Positions 1 through 8,936 are shown, numbered from the stretch's first letter. The stretch: 64,000 nt of DNA from Actinoplanes italicus (GCF_003001815.1 NZ_PVMZ01000010.1:62001-126000); one strand, 5' to 3'. Notes: a model not told the origin generated them from the sequence alone. A program made the numbers and translations.

Positions 1-2
1 GC

Positions 3-263
3 GGCATCACGGCGGCCGTCCCGTACGCCTTCTCCGCCATGGCCAAGCTCAAGTGGCACCGCGAGGGTGGTGCCGGGGACCTGATCATCGCCGTCCTGGC
101 CCTGGTCTTCTCGATTCTCTTCATCTGGTACTCGCGCAACTCCGGTGATGAGTGGTTCGTCGTCTGGGGACCGTTCCTGATGGCCGGCGCCGCGGGTCTC
201 ATCGGCATACCCGTCTACCTGTCCATCCGCAAAGGGATCAAAGAAAGCGGGAGCACAGCATGA
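3..263 (+). CDS. Arginine/ornithine antiporter (APC family), C-terminal part only
   Basis: The window opens inside this gene. The frame beginning at base 3 gives the last 86 residues. They start with a TAAVPYAFSAMAKLKW segment typical of the late helices of arginine-ornithine antiporters, followed by two hydrophobic stretches (about residues 30-46 and 54-74 of the fragment) and a short polar tail. Antiporters of this type bring arginine in and export ornithine for the deiminase pathway. The TGA stop overlaps the ATG of arcA (ATGA), so the two are probably translationally coupled. The identification rests partly on position, because most of the protein lies outside the window. Confidence 0.75.
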   Translation, partial: GITAAVPYAFSAMAKLKWHREGGAGDLIIAVLALVFSILFIWYSRNSGDEWFVVWGPFLMAGAAGLIGIPVYLSIRKGIKESGSTA

Positions 264-1480
264 GCTTTCACGTCGACTCCGAGACCGGCCGGCTCCGGCA
301 GGTGATCCTGCACCGACCCGGTGTCGAACTCAGCCGGCTCACCCCCGACAACGTCCGCGACCTGCTCTTCGACGACATCCTGTGGGCCCGCCGGGCCCGC
401 GAGGAGCACGACGCCTTCGCCGAGGTCCTGCGCGAGCGCGGGGTCAAGGTGCACTACTTCGCCCGGCTGCTGGCCGACGTGCTCGACATCCCGCAGGCCC
501 GCACCTGGGTGCTGGACCGGATCGTCACCGACGACACCGTCGGCCCGACCCTGTCCGCGCCGCTGCGGCGGCTCGCCGAACAGGCCGACAGCGAGAAACT
601 CGCCGACTACCTGATCGGCGGGGTGCTCAAGAACGAGCTCGCCGGGTTCACCGTCAACAGCCTGCGCTGGGAGCTGCTCAGCGCCGACGACTTCGTGCTC
701 ACCCCGCTGCCCAACCACCTGTTCCAGCGGGACAACTCGGCGTGGATCTACGGTGGCGTCAGCATCAACCCGATGGCCATGCCCGCCCGGATGCGCGAGT
801 CGGTGCACAGCTCGGCGATCTACCGGTTCCACCCGATGTTCAACCTGGCCGACTTCACCGTCTGGTACGGCGGTGACGACGCACCGCACCAGCCTGCCAC
901 CCTCGAAGGCGGCGACATCCACGTGCTCGGCAACGGCGCGATCATGATCGGGCTGGGGGAGCGGTCGACCGCGATGGGCGTGGAGAACCTGGCCCGCAGC
1001 CTGTTCTCGTCCGGCGCGGCCACCAAGGTGATCGCCATCGAGCTGCCGCACTCGCACGCCATGATGCACCTCGACACGGTCATGACCATGATCGACCGGG
1101 ATACCTTCGTGATGTACCCGTACCTGCAGGAGTCGCTGCGGTCGTGGACCGTCCTGCCCGCCGACGACCCGGACGGGCTGCAGGTGGTCCGCAACGACGA
1201 CCTCTTCGCCACGATCGCCGAGACGATCGGCGTCGACAAGATCCAGATCCTGGAGACCAACGAGGACGTACGCGCCGCGCAGCGCGAGCAGTGGGACGAC
1301 GGCAACAACTTCCTGGCCGTCGAACCCGGCGTGATCGTCGGTTACGAACGCAACGTCACCACCAACACCTACCTGCGCCGCCAGGGGATCGAAGTGATCA
1401 CCATCGCCGGCGGCGAGCTCGGCCGGGGCCGTGGCGGCCCCCGCTGCATGACCTGCCCGATCGAACGCGACGCTGCCTGA
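260..1480 (+). CDS. arcA: Arginine deiminase
   Basis: Hydrolyses L-arginine to citrulline and ammonia, the first step of the cytoplasmic arginine deiminase pathway. The product is 406 residues, the usual length. Family motifs are in order: FQRDNSAW near residue 156, LEGGDIHVLG near 217, the HSHAMMHLDTVMTMID block near 265 and a C-terminal RCMTCPIERD carrying the catalytic cysteine. An earlier in-frame start at 152 would extend through the antiporter gene. ATG 260 gives the family N-terminus (MSFHVDSETGRLRQV) and the ATGA overlap. Twelve nucleotides separate its stop from arcB, with a GGAGTTC ribosome site between. Confidence 0.96.
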   Translation: MSFHVDSETGRLRQVILHRPGVELSRLTPDNVRDLLFDDILWARRAREEHDAFAEVLRERGVKVHYFARLLADVLDIPQARTWVLDRIVTDDTVGPTLSAPLRRLAEQADSEKLADYLIGGVLKNELAGFTVNSLRWELLSADDFVLTPLPNHLFQRDNSAWIYGGVSINPMAMPARMRESVHSSAIYRFHPMFNLADFTVWYGGDDAPHQPATLEGGDIHVLGNGAIMIGLGERSTAMGVENLARSLFSSGAATKVIAIELPHSHAMMHLDTVMTMIDRDTFVMYPYLQESLRSWTVLPADDPDGLQVVRNDDLFATIAETIGVDKIQILETNEDVRAAQREQWDDGNNFLAVEPGVIVGYERNVTTNTYLRRQGIEVITIAGGELGRGRGGPRCMTCPIERDAA

Positions 1481-1491
1481 GGAGTTCGGAC

Positions 1492-2493
1492 ATGTCCTTC
1501 AACCTGCGCAACCGCAGCTTCCTCAAGGAACTCGACTTCACCCCGGCGGAGTGGAAGTTCCTGCTCAAGCTCGCGGCCGAGCTCAAGGCCGCCAAGTACG
1601 CCGGCACCGAGGTGCCGCGGATCTCCGGCAAGAACATCGCGGTGATCTTCGAGAAGACGTCCACCCGGACCCGCTGCGCCTTCGAGGTGGCCGCCCACGA
1701 CCAGGGCGCACACGTCACGTTCCTCGACCCGGGCAGCACCCAGCTCGGCCACAAGGAGTCGGTGAAGGACACCGCGCGGGTGCTCGGCCGCTTCTACGAC
1801 GCTCTCGAGTACCGCGGCTTCGGCCAGGAGAACGTGGACATCCTCGCCCGTTACGCGGGTGTGCCGGTGTGGAACGGGCTCAGCACCGAGTGGCATCCCA
1901 CCCAGACCCTCTGCGACATCCTCACCATGCGTGAGCACACCGTGAAGCACGACAACGAGGTGGCGTTCGCGTACCTCGGCGACGCCCAGAACAACGTCGC
2001 CAACTCGCTGCTCATCGGCGGCGCCATGATGGGCATGGACGTCCGCATGGTCGCGCCGTCGTCCCGGTGGAACCCGGACGAGGTGATCAAGGCGGCGCAG
2101 AGCATCGCCGAGACCACCGGTGCCCGGATCACCCACACCGAGGACGTGACCGAGGGCGTGCGCGGCGCCGACTTCCTCTACACCGACGTGTGGCTGTCGA
2201 TGGGCGAGTCCAAGGACATGTGGGACGAGCGGATCGGGCTGCTCAAGCCCTATCAGATCAACATGGACGCGGTACGGGCCACCGGGAACCCGGCCGTGAA
2301 GGTCATGCACTGCCTGCCGGCCTTCCACGACCGGAACACCAAGGTCGGCCAGGAGATCTACGAGCACACCGGCATGGAGTCGCTGGAGATCACCGAGGAG
2401 GTGTTCGAGTCGCCGTACTCGATCGTCTTCGACCAGGCCGAGAACCGCATGCACACCATCAAGGCGATCATGGTCGCCACCCTGGGGTCCTGA
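1492..2493 (+). CDS. arcB: Ornithine carbamoyltransferase, catabolic
   Basis: In the deiminase pathway it phosphorolyses citrulline to ornithine and carbamoyl phosphate. The 333-residue product shows the carbamoyl-phosphate loop EKTSTRTRCAF (about residues 50-60), HPTQTLCD (about 136) and the ornithine-site MHCLPAFHD (about 273). Start ATG 1492 follows GGAGTTCGGAC and gives the common MSFNLRNRSFLKELDF N-terminus. The sequence alone cannot separate anabolic from catabolic isozymes. The position between arcA and arcC, with a TGATG overlap into arcC, supports the catabolic role. Confidence 0.95.
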   Translation: MSFNLRNRSFLKELDFTPAEWKFLLKLAAELKAAKYAGTEVPRISGKNIAVIFEKTSTRTRCAFEVAAHDQGAHVTFLDPGSTQLGHKESVKDTARVLGRFYDALEYRGFGQENVDILARYAGVPVWNGLSTEWHPTQTLCDILTMREHTVKHDNEVAFAYLGDAQNNVANSLLIGGAMMGMDVRMVAPSSRWNPDEVIKAAQSIAETTGARITHTEDVTEGVRGADFLYTDVWLSMGESKDMWDERIGLLKPYQINMDAVRATGNPAVKVMHCLPAFHDRNTKVGQEIYEHTGMESLEITEEVFESPYSIVFDQAENRMHTIKAIMVATLGS

Positions 2494-3440
2494 TGCGCAT
2501 CGTCATCGCGATCGGCGGCAACGCGCTGCTCGAACGCGGCCAGAAGCCGGACGCGGCCGTGCAGCGGGCCAACACCCTGCGCGCGGTCGCCGCCCTGGCC
2601 CCGCTCGCCGCCGAGCACGAGGTCGTCATCACGCACGGCAACGGGCCGCAGGTCGGCATGCTCGCCCTGCAGAGCGCGGCCGACCCGACACTCGCGATCC
2701 CGTACCCGTTCGACGTGCTCGGCGCACAGACCCAGGGCATGATCGGCTACTGGCTGCTGCAGGCCCTGCAGAACGCGCTGCCCGGCCGGCAGGTCGCCGC
2801 GATCCTCGACCAGACCCTGGTCTCGGCCGCCGACCCGGCGTTCCAGAAGCCCACCAAGTTCGTCGGCGCCGTCTACGACGAGCAGACCGCCCGCCGGTAC
2901 GCCGACGAGCGCGGCTGGGCGATCGCCCCCGACGGCGCCATGTGGCGGCGGGTCGTCCCGTCACCGCGGCCGCAGCGGGTCGTCGAGACCCGGATCATCC
3001 GTCAGCTGCTCGGCGCCGGCACGATCGTGGTCTGCGCCGGAGGCGGTGGCATCCCGGTGATCCGTGACGAGAACGGGCGGCTCACCGGAGTCGAGGCCGT
3101 CGTCGACAAGGACCTGGCCACCGCGGTGCTGGCCGAGTCCCTGGACGCCGACGCGCTGCTGCTGCTCACCGACGTGTCCGCGGTCGTCCGCGGGTTCGGC
3201 GGTCCCGACCCCCGGCCCATCAGCCGGGCGACCCCCGCCGAACTGCGCCGGGAGGACTTCCCGGCCGGTTCGATGGGGCCCAAGGTGGAGGCGGTCTGCC
3301 GTTTCGTCGAACTCACCGGCGACCTGGCAGCGATCGGCGCTCTGGAGGACGCCGCCGCGATCCTCGCCGGCAAGGCAGGAACGGTCGTGACTCCGGGCGG
3401 CGATTACGGCGGCCCGAGCGACCTGCGACCGCCCCGGTGA
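2493..3440 (+). CDS. arcC: Carbamate kinase
   Basis: Transfers phosphate from carbamoyl phosphate to ADP, the ATP-yielding last step of the arginine deiminase pathway. The 315-residue protein starts with RIVIAIGGNALLERG, has the substrate loop THGNGPQVG near residue 48 and CAGGGGIPV near 180, and ends in the usual GTxVTPGG tail. The start ATG 2493 overlaps the arcB stop (TGATG). Longer upstream reading in this frame lies wholly within arcB and is discarded. A hairpin 16 bp after the stop probably ends the operon. Confidence 0.96.
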   Translation: MRIVIAIGGNALLERGQKPDAAVQRANTLRAVAALAPLAAEHEVVITHGNGPQVGMLALQSAADPTLAIPYPFDVLGAQTQGMIGYWLLQALQNALPGRQVAAILDQTLVSAADPAFQKPTKFVGAVYDEQTARRYADERGWAIAPDGAMWRRVVPSPRPQRVVETRIIRQLLGAGTIVVCAGGGGIPVIRDENGRLTGVEAVVDKDLATAVLAESLDADALLLLTDVSAVVRGFGGPDPRPISRATPAELRREDFPAGSMGPKVEAVCRFVELTGDLAAIGALEDAAAILAGKAGTVVTPGGDYGGPSDLRPPR

Positions 3441-3456
3441 GTGCGACCACCCCACC

Positions 3457-3481
3457 GGCGAGCGGTGCAGCGCCGCTCGCC
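3457..3481 (+). terminator. Hairpin after the arc operon
   Basis: GGCGAGCGG and CCGCTCGCC form a perfect 9-bp stem around a 7-base loop (TGCAGCG), 16 bp downstream of the arcC stop. There is no T-tract, as is common for actinomycete terminators. Confidence 0.6.
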
Positions 3482-3537
3482 AGGCCGGCCCGACCCGGAC
3501 GCCGCCGGGCCGGGCCGGCCCCTTACCCGGTGCTGCC

Positions 3538-4305
3538 GTGAACCGGCCGGTCGTCGTCGCGCATCTCTCCGACCTGCACCTCGGAGCGCACGACCCGGCC
3601 GCCGTCGAGAGCGTCGCCGCCGATGTGGCGGCGGCGCGACCCGACCTCACCGTCGTCACCGGGGACCTCACGATGCGGGCCCGGCCGGGGGAGTTCCGGC
3701 GGGCCCGGGAGCTGCTCGACGCGCTTCCCGGGCCGGTCCTCGCCGTTCTCGGCAACCATGACCTCCCACTCGGCTCGTGGCGGCGAGTGCTTCGTCCGTA
3801 CGACCGATGGCTCTCCATGATCGACGCCGACCCGGAACCGATCCGCCGCGCCGAGGGTGTGACCGCCCTGGGGTTGACTTCGATGCCCTGGTGGCGCTGG
3901 AAGAACGGCCGCGTCGGCGACCGGGAGGCCGGTGTGGTGGCCCGCACTCTCGGCACGGTGCCCAACGGGGACGTACGCGTGCTCGCCCTGCACCATCCGC
4001 CGCTGGCCACCGGGACCGCCCGGCTGTTCGGCGCCCCACGGCTGCTCGCCGCGGCCCGGCACGCCCGCGTCGACCTGGTGCTGGCCGGGCACACCCACGT
4101 CCCCGACGTGCGCGTGATCGGCCGCCAGGTGTTCGTCGTCGCCGGTACCGCGACCAGCCTGCGCACCCGCGGCACGCCCTGCTCGTGGAGCCTGATCAGC
4201 GTCGACCGCGGCGACACTGTCGTCCGCGAACGCCACTTCGGCCCCGGCGGCTGGCGGGTCCACCGGGTGGTCTCCGTCAGTGCAGGAGCGTCTTCAGGAC
4301 GATGA
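3538..4305 (+). CDS. Calcineurin-like metallophosphoesterase
   Basis: A 255-residue soluble protein with the full dinuclear-metal motif set in order: HLSDLHLG (about residue 9), TGDLT (about 40), GNHD (about 72), ALHHPP (about 150) and AGHTHVPD (about 183). It should be a cytoplasmic phosphodiesterase or phosphatase. The substrate cannot be told; cyclic-nucleotide phosphodiesterases of the CpdA type share this layout. GTG 3538 is the only start close to the first motif. The last 29 bases overlap the convergent gene at 4277-4765. Confidence 0.88.
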   Translation: MNRPVVVAHLSDLHLGAHDPAAVESVAADVAAARPDLTVVTGDLTMRARPGEFRRARELLDALPGPVLAVLGNHDLPLGSWRRVLRPYDRWLSMIDADPEPIRRAEGVTALGLTSMPWWRWKNGRVGDREAGVVARTLGTVPNGDVRVLALHHPPLATGTARLFGAPRLLAAARHARVDLVLAGHTHVPDVRVIGRQVFVVAGTATSLRTRGTPCSWSLISVDRGDTVVRERHFGPGGWRVHRVVSVSAGASSGR

Positions 4306-4765
4306 GGGCCGCACCGAACATGCCCGCCACCAGCGTCGACACCAGACGCTCGAGCGGGTGCAGGCGACCGCCCGAGCCGATCCACCAACCGGCCACGCAC
4401 AGCAGGACGGTGGTGCAGACCAGCGCCGAGATCTCGGCCCGCTCCAGCGAGAAGCCGGACAGCCGGACCGCGATCAGGACCAGCAGCGGCAGCGTGCTCG
4501 CCGTGATCATCTCCCAGCCGGTCGTCAGCTGGTGCCGCACCGTGTGCCAGGTCGGCCGGTGCCCCTCGTGGATGCGCTCGGCCACGATCCGCGCGTAGCG
4601 TTCGGCCAGCCAGTAGATCGTCAGCGTGGCCAGCACCGCGATCACCGTCCGGACCGCCGTCGTCGCGTGCGACGCCACCAGCACCGCCGCGCCCACGATC
4701 AGGCCGTAGATGCCGGAGGCGGTGGCCTCCTCGGTCTCGTGCCTCAGCCGAACCCAGACCGGCAT
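4277..4765 (-). CDS. Four-helix integral membrane protein, unknown function
   Basis: I do not recognise a named family. The 162-residue product begins MPVWVRLRHETEEATASGIYG and has about four hydrophobic helices (roughly residues 21-38, 40-56, 88-108 and 112-133), a cytosolic-looking basic segment, and a last hydrophobic stretch near the C-terminus. Start ATG 4765 is chosen because GAGGGGG lies 6-12 bases upstream. A longer frame reaching 4978 would cross the divergent promoter region. It shares that gap, and its 17-bp palindrome, with the Rv1733c-like gene. Confidence 0.7.
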   Translation of the reverse strand: MPVWVRLRHETEEATASGIYGLIVGAAVLVASHATTAVRTVIAVLATLTIYWLAERYARIVAERIHEGHRPTWHTVRHQLTTGWEMITASTLPLLVLIAVRLSGFSLERAEISALVCTTVLLCVAGWWIGSGGRLHPLERLVSTLVAGMFGAALIVLKTLLH

Positions 4766-4826
4766 ACCGACCCCCTCGCTCGTGGTGTGCCAATCCCGAG
4801 CGTCGCCGAGCCGTCGCCCGCACTCC

Positions 4827-4843
4827 TCATCCGACGGGGATGA
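4827..4843. promoter_or_regulatory. 17-bp palindrome, proposed shared operator (copy 1 of 4)
   Basis: TCATCCGACGGGGATGA lies between the divergent genes starting at 4765 (minus) and 4878 (plus). The ends TCATCC/GGATGA are a perfect inverted repeat. The same 17-bp layout recurs at 8937, 11044 and 14803, each time in a divergent gap. Confidence 0.6.
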
Positions 4844-4877
4844 ACCGTCCGGGGCCCGCGCCGACGATCCTTCGGAC

Positions 4878-5423
4878 ATGTTCGCCCGGAAACGCAATCC
4901 CCTCCTGCGCCGCTCGGACCGCATCGAGATCGTGATGCTGGTCGGACTCTTCGCGTTCTTCCTGCTCGGAGCCCCCATCCTGGCCTGGTGGACGGCCGGT
5001 CTCAGCTATCGGTCCGATCAGCGGGCCATCGCCTGGGAACGCGACAACCTGCACGAGGTCACCGCCGTCCTCGACCGCGCCACCGCGGATCGGCAGGCCA
5101 CCCCGTACACCGCGCGGGCCTCCTGGAAGGCGCCGGACGGGACACCCCGGAGCGGGTCCATCGCCGTCACCTCCGGGGAGCAGCCGGGCGACACCGTCAA
5201 GATCTGGGTCAACAACGAGGGGGACGTACGTACGAAGCCCGGCGGCCGTAACCCCGTCGGGAAGGCCGCGCTCGTCGCCATCGTGGTCGTGGCCTCCGTG
5301 GCCGCCGCGACCAACGGGCTCCGCCGGCTCGGCGTGGCCCTGCTCGACCGGCATCGGGCCCGCGCCTGGCAGCGCGCCTGGAGCGACGTCGGACCGCGAT
5401 GGAGCCGTGACCTGCTCCCGTAG
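4878..5423 (+). CDS. Rv1733c-like membrane protein
   Basis: The 181-residue product starts MFARKRNPLLRRSDRIEIV, the arginine-rich N-terminal signature of the Rv1733c family. One helix follows at about 20-43, then a ~90-residue extracytoplasmic domain (about 44-130), a second helix at about 134-152 and a basic tail. Rv1733c belongs to the DosR dormancy regulon of Mycobacterium tuberculosis. Its molecular role is unknown. ATG 4878 is chosen over far-upstream starts because it gives this N-terminus and lies 35 bp after the palindrome. Confidence 0.85.
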   Translation: MFARKRNPLLRRSDRIEIVMLVGLFAFFLLGAPILAWWTAGLSYRSDQRAIAWERDNLHEVTAVLDRATADRQATPYTARASWKAPDGTPRSGSIAVTSGEQPGDTVKIWVNNEGDVRTKPGGRNPVGKAALVAIVVVASVAAATNGLRRLGVALLDRHRARAWQRAWSDVGPRWSRDLLP

Positions 5424-5456
5424 ACCCCTCCCCGTCACTCGTAGAGGCGGTGCACC

Positions 5457-6842
5457 ATGACCGAGCGCTTCCCGGTCGGGCTCAGACGGGCGCTGATCGC
5501 GTTCGCGCTGGCACAGTTCATCTGCAGCTTCGCCGGTTCCAACATGAACGTGATGATCACCGACATCAGCAGGGACCTGAACACGGACGTCCAGGGCGTA
5601 CAACTGGCGATCACCCTGTTCCTGCTGGTGATGGCGGCCCTGATGATCCCCGGCGGCAGGCTCACCGACGTGCTCGGCCGCAAGTGGTGCCTCCAGCTCG
5701 GCCTGCTGCTGTTCGGCACCGGCGCGCTGCTCAGCGCCGTCGCACCCAGCCTCCCCGTCCTCGTCATCGGGTACTCGATCTTCGAGGGCGTCGGGACGGC
5801 ACTGCTCATCCCGCCCGTCTACATCCTCACCACACTGCTGTTCAAAGACATCGGGTCCCGTGCCAAGGCGTTCGGCGCGATCAGCGCGATGGGCGGCATC
5901 GGTGCCGTCGCGGGCCCGCTCATCGGCGGGTTCATCGCGTCCGCGATCGACTGGCGTGCCGCGTTCGTCCTGCAGGCCGTCATCGTCCTGGCGATCGTGC
6001 TGCTCAGCCGTAGGGCCGTCCACGACCCGCTGCCCGCCGACCGGTCCCAGCGCTTCGACGTCGGCGGGGCCGTGCTCTCCGCGGTCGGGCTGGTCCTGAT
6101 CGTGCTCGGCATCCTCGCCGCCGACCAGGAGCCGATGCTCACCGTCGGGCTGGTCATCGCCGGCGTGCTGGTACTGGTGTGGTTCTTCGCCGGCGTCCGC
6201 GCCAAGGAACGGGCCGGCCGGGAACCGCTGCTGCCCACCCTGCTGTTCCGCAACCGCACGTCCAACCTGGGCCTGATCACCCAGAACATGCAGTGGCTCA
6301 TGGTGATGGGCACGTCCTTCGTTGTCTCCACCTACCTGCAGGTGGTCAAGGGCTACAGCGCCATCGAGACCGGCGGCGTCTTCACCGCCACCACCGTAGG
6401 TGTGCTGCTGTCCTCCCTGTTCGCCGAACGGATGGCCCGCCGCCGCGCCCAGCGCACTCTGATCCTCGCCGGGTTCGCGGTCACCGTCGGCGGTATCGCG
6501 CTGCTGCTCACCCTCGGCCGGGCCGTCCACAGCATCTGGGCCCTCATTCCCGGGCTGTTCGTCATCGGGGTCGGGCTGGGTGGCATGCTCACGCCGTCGG
6601 TCAACGTGGTGCAGAGCAGTTTCGGCGAGGATCTGCAGGGCGAGATCTCCGGCCTGTCCCGCAGCGTGTCCAACCTGGGTTCGTCACTGGGGGCCGCGCT
6701 GGCCGGCACGATCCTGGTCGCCGGCGTGGACAGCGCCAACCCGGGCCGCGCCTACCTGTGGGCGATGCTCGCGGTAGCCGGCGCCGGCGTGATCGGCTTG
6801 CTAACAGCCTGGTTCCTCCCCCGAACCCGCCCCGCCACCTAG
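5457..6842 (+). CDS. MFS transporter, DHA2 (EmrB/QacA-type) family
   Basis: The 461-residue polytopic protein is rich in transmembrane helices, with about 13-14 predictable by eye. It has the MFS motif-A loop GGRLTDVLGRKWC near residue 62 and a motif-C-like helix GGIGAVAGPLIGGF near 143. It should be a proton-driven efflux pump for drugs or metabolites in the cytoplasmic membrane. The start ATG follows GAGGCGG at good spacing. It lies 33 bp after the Rv1733c-like gene on the same strand and may share its transcript. The substrate cannot be inferred. Confidence 0.9.
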   Translation: MTERFPVGLRRALIAFALAQFICSFAGSNMNVMITDISRDLNTDVQGVQLAITLFLLVMAALMIPGGRLTDVLGRKWCLQLGLLLFGTGALLSAVAPSLPVLVIGYSIFEGVGTALLIPPVYILTTLLFKDIGSRAKAFGAISAMGGIGAVAGPLIGGFIASAIDWRAAFVLQAVIVLAIVLLSRRAVHDPLPADRSQRFDVGGAVLSAVGLVLIVLGILAADQEPMLTVGLVIAGVLVLVWFFAGVRAKERAGREPLLPTLLFRNRTSNLGLITQNMQWLMVMGTSFVVSTYLQVVKGYSAIETGGVFTATTVGVLLSSLFAERMARRRAQRTLILAGFAVTVGGIALLLTLGRAVHSIWALIPGLFVIGVGLGGMLTPSVNVVQSSFGEDLQGEISGLSRSVSNLGSSLGAALAGTILVAGVDSANPGRAYLWAMLAVAGAGVIGLLTAWFLPRTRPAT

Positions 6843-7034
6843 CCCGCCCCGCCGCCCGCGCCGCCGCGCCACCCCTGCCTCCGCGCCGCCTCCCCGCCCC
6901 GGCCGGCTCTCAGCGCTGTTCCGAGCCGTCGATACAGCGCTGGCTGCTGGCCGGACCCGGGGCGGTGAGAACCACGGCCATCCACACGGAGCGGGAGCCG
7001 TCGACGGGCGGCAGGCCGCGGCCGGAGACGACGG

Positions 7035-7955
7035 TCAGGTGGGTGGGGTTCGGAGGGTGTAGTCGATCCGGGCGGCGGGGATCCGCTCCTGCTCGCGGGC
7101 CAGCAGCGACATGGCCCGCGCGTCGGCCGCCGTCGGCCGGGCCGGGTCGAGGGCTCGCGGCCACAGCCGGGCGTGCCGGACGGCGGCGATCTCGGCGGCC
7201 AGCACCAGGACGTTGCCGAGCAGGTACAGCAGCGTGAAGATGCCGGCCACGGTCGCGAACGCCCCGTACACCCGCCCGGCCCGGCGGACCAGGTCGGGCA
7301 GGACGAGCGCGCCGAGGTTGAGCAACCCGGTGATCCCGGCGGCGCCGATCACCGCGGCGGGCCACAGCGACCGCAGCGGCGCGGGCCGCATCAGCAGGAT
7401 CCGGGTGACGGCGAGCAGCACGCCCGCGGCGATCGCCCACGCGCCGAGCAGCGCGACGGGCGCGGCGAAGGCGGCCACCGTCAGGGCGCCGATGGTCACG
7501 GTCCCGGCCAGGATGGCCGCCAGGGCGGCCATCGCCCGCAGATAGAGGGAGACGAGGCCGGCTCGCTTGCGGATGGGCACGTGGGCGACGTGATTGAGTG
7601 TTTCGTACGCGCTGAGCCCCACCCCCGTACCCGAGAAGATCAGTCCGAAGACTCCGAAGATCAGGGCCGTGTAGGACGCCGACAGCGCCGCCATCGACGA
7701 CTCGATCCCGGGCTGCAGGGCCGGCGGCACGATCGCCGTGATCATCTCCTGGCGCAGCTCCGGGCGCCGGGCCAGTACCTGGGACACGGCGGCCACCCCG
7801 AGCAGCAGGGTCGGGAAGAGACTGAGGAACCCGTAGTAGGTGATCAGCGCCGCCTCGCGGGGCCCGCCGTCGTCCAGGTATTTACGAACCACCGCGTACC
7901 CGAAGCCGAGCGGGCCCCACCGTCGTTGCAGGTCGTCGATCCGTCGCAGGTTCAC
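7035..7955 (-). CDS. YihY/BrkB family inner membrane protein
   Basis: The 306-residue product has the family pattern: a short basic N-terminus, the GPREAALITYYGFLSLFPTLLLGVA segment near residue 32, FSGTGVGLSAYETLNHVAHVP near 118 and about six helices. Family members were once called ribonuclease BN, which is not supported. The true role is unknown. GTG 7955 overlaps the TGA of the DUF7144 gene upstream (GTGA), so it is probably the third gene of an operon 8876-7035. About 190 bp of very GC-rich sequence separate it from the convergent MFS gene. Confidence 0.88.
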   Translation of the reverse strand: MNLRRIDDLQRRWGPLGFGYAVVRKYLDDGGPREAALITYYGFLSLFPTLLLGVAAVSQVLARRPELRQEMITAIVPPALQPGIESSMAALSASYTALIFGVFGLIFSGTGVGLSAYETLNHVAHVPIRKRAGLVSLYLRAMAALAAILAGTVTIGALTVAAFAAPVALLGAWAIAAGVLLAVTRILLMRPAPLRSLWPAAVIGAAGITGLLNLGALVLPDLVRRAGRVYGAFATVAGIFTLLYLLGNVLVLAAEIAAVRHARLWPRALDPARPTAADARAMSLLAREQERIPAARIDYTLRTPPT

Positions 7956-8365
7956 GTGCCGTACGCGTCGGCGACCTCGCCGCCGTGCGCCGCAGTCGCG
8001 TAGATCACGATCACGGCGAGCACGATCGCGATGCCCGACCACACGGGGTGGCCGGCGGCGAACACGAAGTTGACCAGCGCCGATCCCGTTGCGAGCAGGA
8101 TCGCCACCAGGCGGGCCCACTTCAGCCCGCGGATCAGCGCCCACCCGTCGGCGATGGCGACTACGCCGATCACCAGGTGGGCCCAGGCGAGCCCGGTCCA
8201 GCCGATCGGGAGGAGGAGCCCGGCCCGGGTGCCCGCCAGCACCTCGGGCCGGAACAGGGCGATCAGTCCGACGTAGGTGTGGACCGTGCCGAGGAGGACC
8301 AGGATCACGCCGCCGAAGAGGACCCAGGCGACCCACCCGGTCGCCCGGCTCTGTTCCACACGCAT
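7952..8365 (-). CDS. DUF7144-type four-helix membrane protein
   Basis: A 137-residue protein with four hydrophobic helices (about 11-33, 56-72, 80-104 and 109-127) and a GWVAWVLFGGVILVLLGTVHTYVGLIALF opening like small actinobacterial DUF7144 membrane proteins. It is a paralogue of the gene at 12882-13280, with the same helix pattern and a shared ending of the type V-Y-[TA]-x-A-V/A-H-G. Function unknown. It begins 4 bp after the DUF1269 stop and overlaps the BrkB start, so it is the middle gene of a three-gene operon. Confidence 0.75.
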   Translation of the reverse strand: MRVEQSRATGWVAWVLFGGVILVLLGTVHTYVGLIALFRPEVLAGTRAGLLLPIGWTGLAWAHLVIGVVAIADGWALIRGLKWARLVAILLATGSALVNFVFAAGHPVWSGIAIVLAVIVIYATAAHGGEVADAYGT

Positions 8366-8369
8366 GACG

Positions 8370-8876
8370 TCACTGCGCCGCGGTGGCGGTCTCCGGGCCG
8401 TGCAGAGCCTCCTGCAGCTCCTCCTCGACGTCCTTCGGCAGCGAGGACTTCAGGACCGTGCCGCCGAACTTGGCCAGCGCCGACACCGCACGGTCGGTCG
8501 TGACGTGCTCGACGACCAGGAACAGTGCCGACGTTCCGGGCTGCAGCAGGTCCCGTACCTGCTTCTGGAAGTCTTTGTTGATCGCGTTCTTGGCGAGTTT
8601 GCCGGTGAGCGCACCCATGCCGGCGCCGACGGCCATGCCGAGGATCGGGATGAAGAACAGGATCCCGAAGAAGAACCCCCAGAACATGCCCCAGCTGGCG
8701 CCGGCCGCCACCTCGTGGTGGCTGGTGGTGACGTGGAACTTCCCCTCCCGGTCGCGGATGATCGCGGCGATGGCGTCCGGCTGCAGGATCAGGTCCTTGG
8801 CGAGCTGGTGCGCTTCGATCGACGCGGCGGTGGCGGTCGTCTCGTCGGGGTACCCGATGGCGATCAGGGTTGCCAT
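8370..8876 (-). CDS. DUF1269 family membrane-associated protein
   Basis: The 168-residue product opens MATLIAIGYPDETTATAAS, then has IRDREGKFHVTTSHHEVAAGASWGMFWGFFFGILFFIPILGMAVGAGMGALTGKL-like text (about residues 47-105). That is a glycine-rich hydrophobic hairpin typical of DUF1269, followed by a globular C-terminus with FLVVEHVTTDRAVSAL. Function unknown; related proteins are often stress-associated. ATG 8876 is chosen because AGGAAGGAA lies just upstream. An in-frame start at 8915 lacks one. It is divergent from the DUF6325 gene over a shared palindrome. Confidence 0.85.
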   Translation of the reverse strand: MATLIAIGYPDETTATAASIEAHQLAKDLILQPDAIAAIIRDREGKFHVTTSHHEVAAGASWGMFWGFFFGILFFIPILGMAVGAGMGALTGKLAKNAINKDFQKQVRDLLQPGTSALFLVVEHVTTDRAVSALAKFGGTVLKSSLPKDVEEELQEALHGPETATAAQ

Positions 8877-8936
8877 GAGTGTTCCTTCCTTCGTTTGGTG
8901 ACCGTCCCAGTGCATCCGCAGCGTTCGTCCGCGTCC

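Noticed and set aside
2961..4823. Long minus-strand frame of 620 codons antisense to arcC and the metallophosphoesterase
   Set aside because: Arginine/proline/serine-rich translation without domains. It lies opposite two well-supported genes, as expected for GC-rich third-position bias.
4827..6530. Minus-strand frame of 567 codons antisense to the Rv1733c-like and MFS genes
   Set aside because: Composition is Gly/Asp/His/Gln-rich with no motif. The plus-strand proteins are clear.
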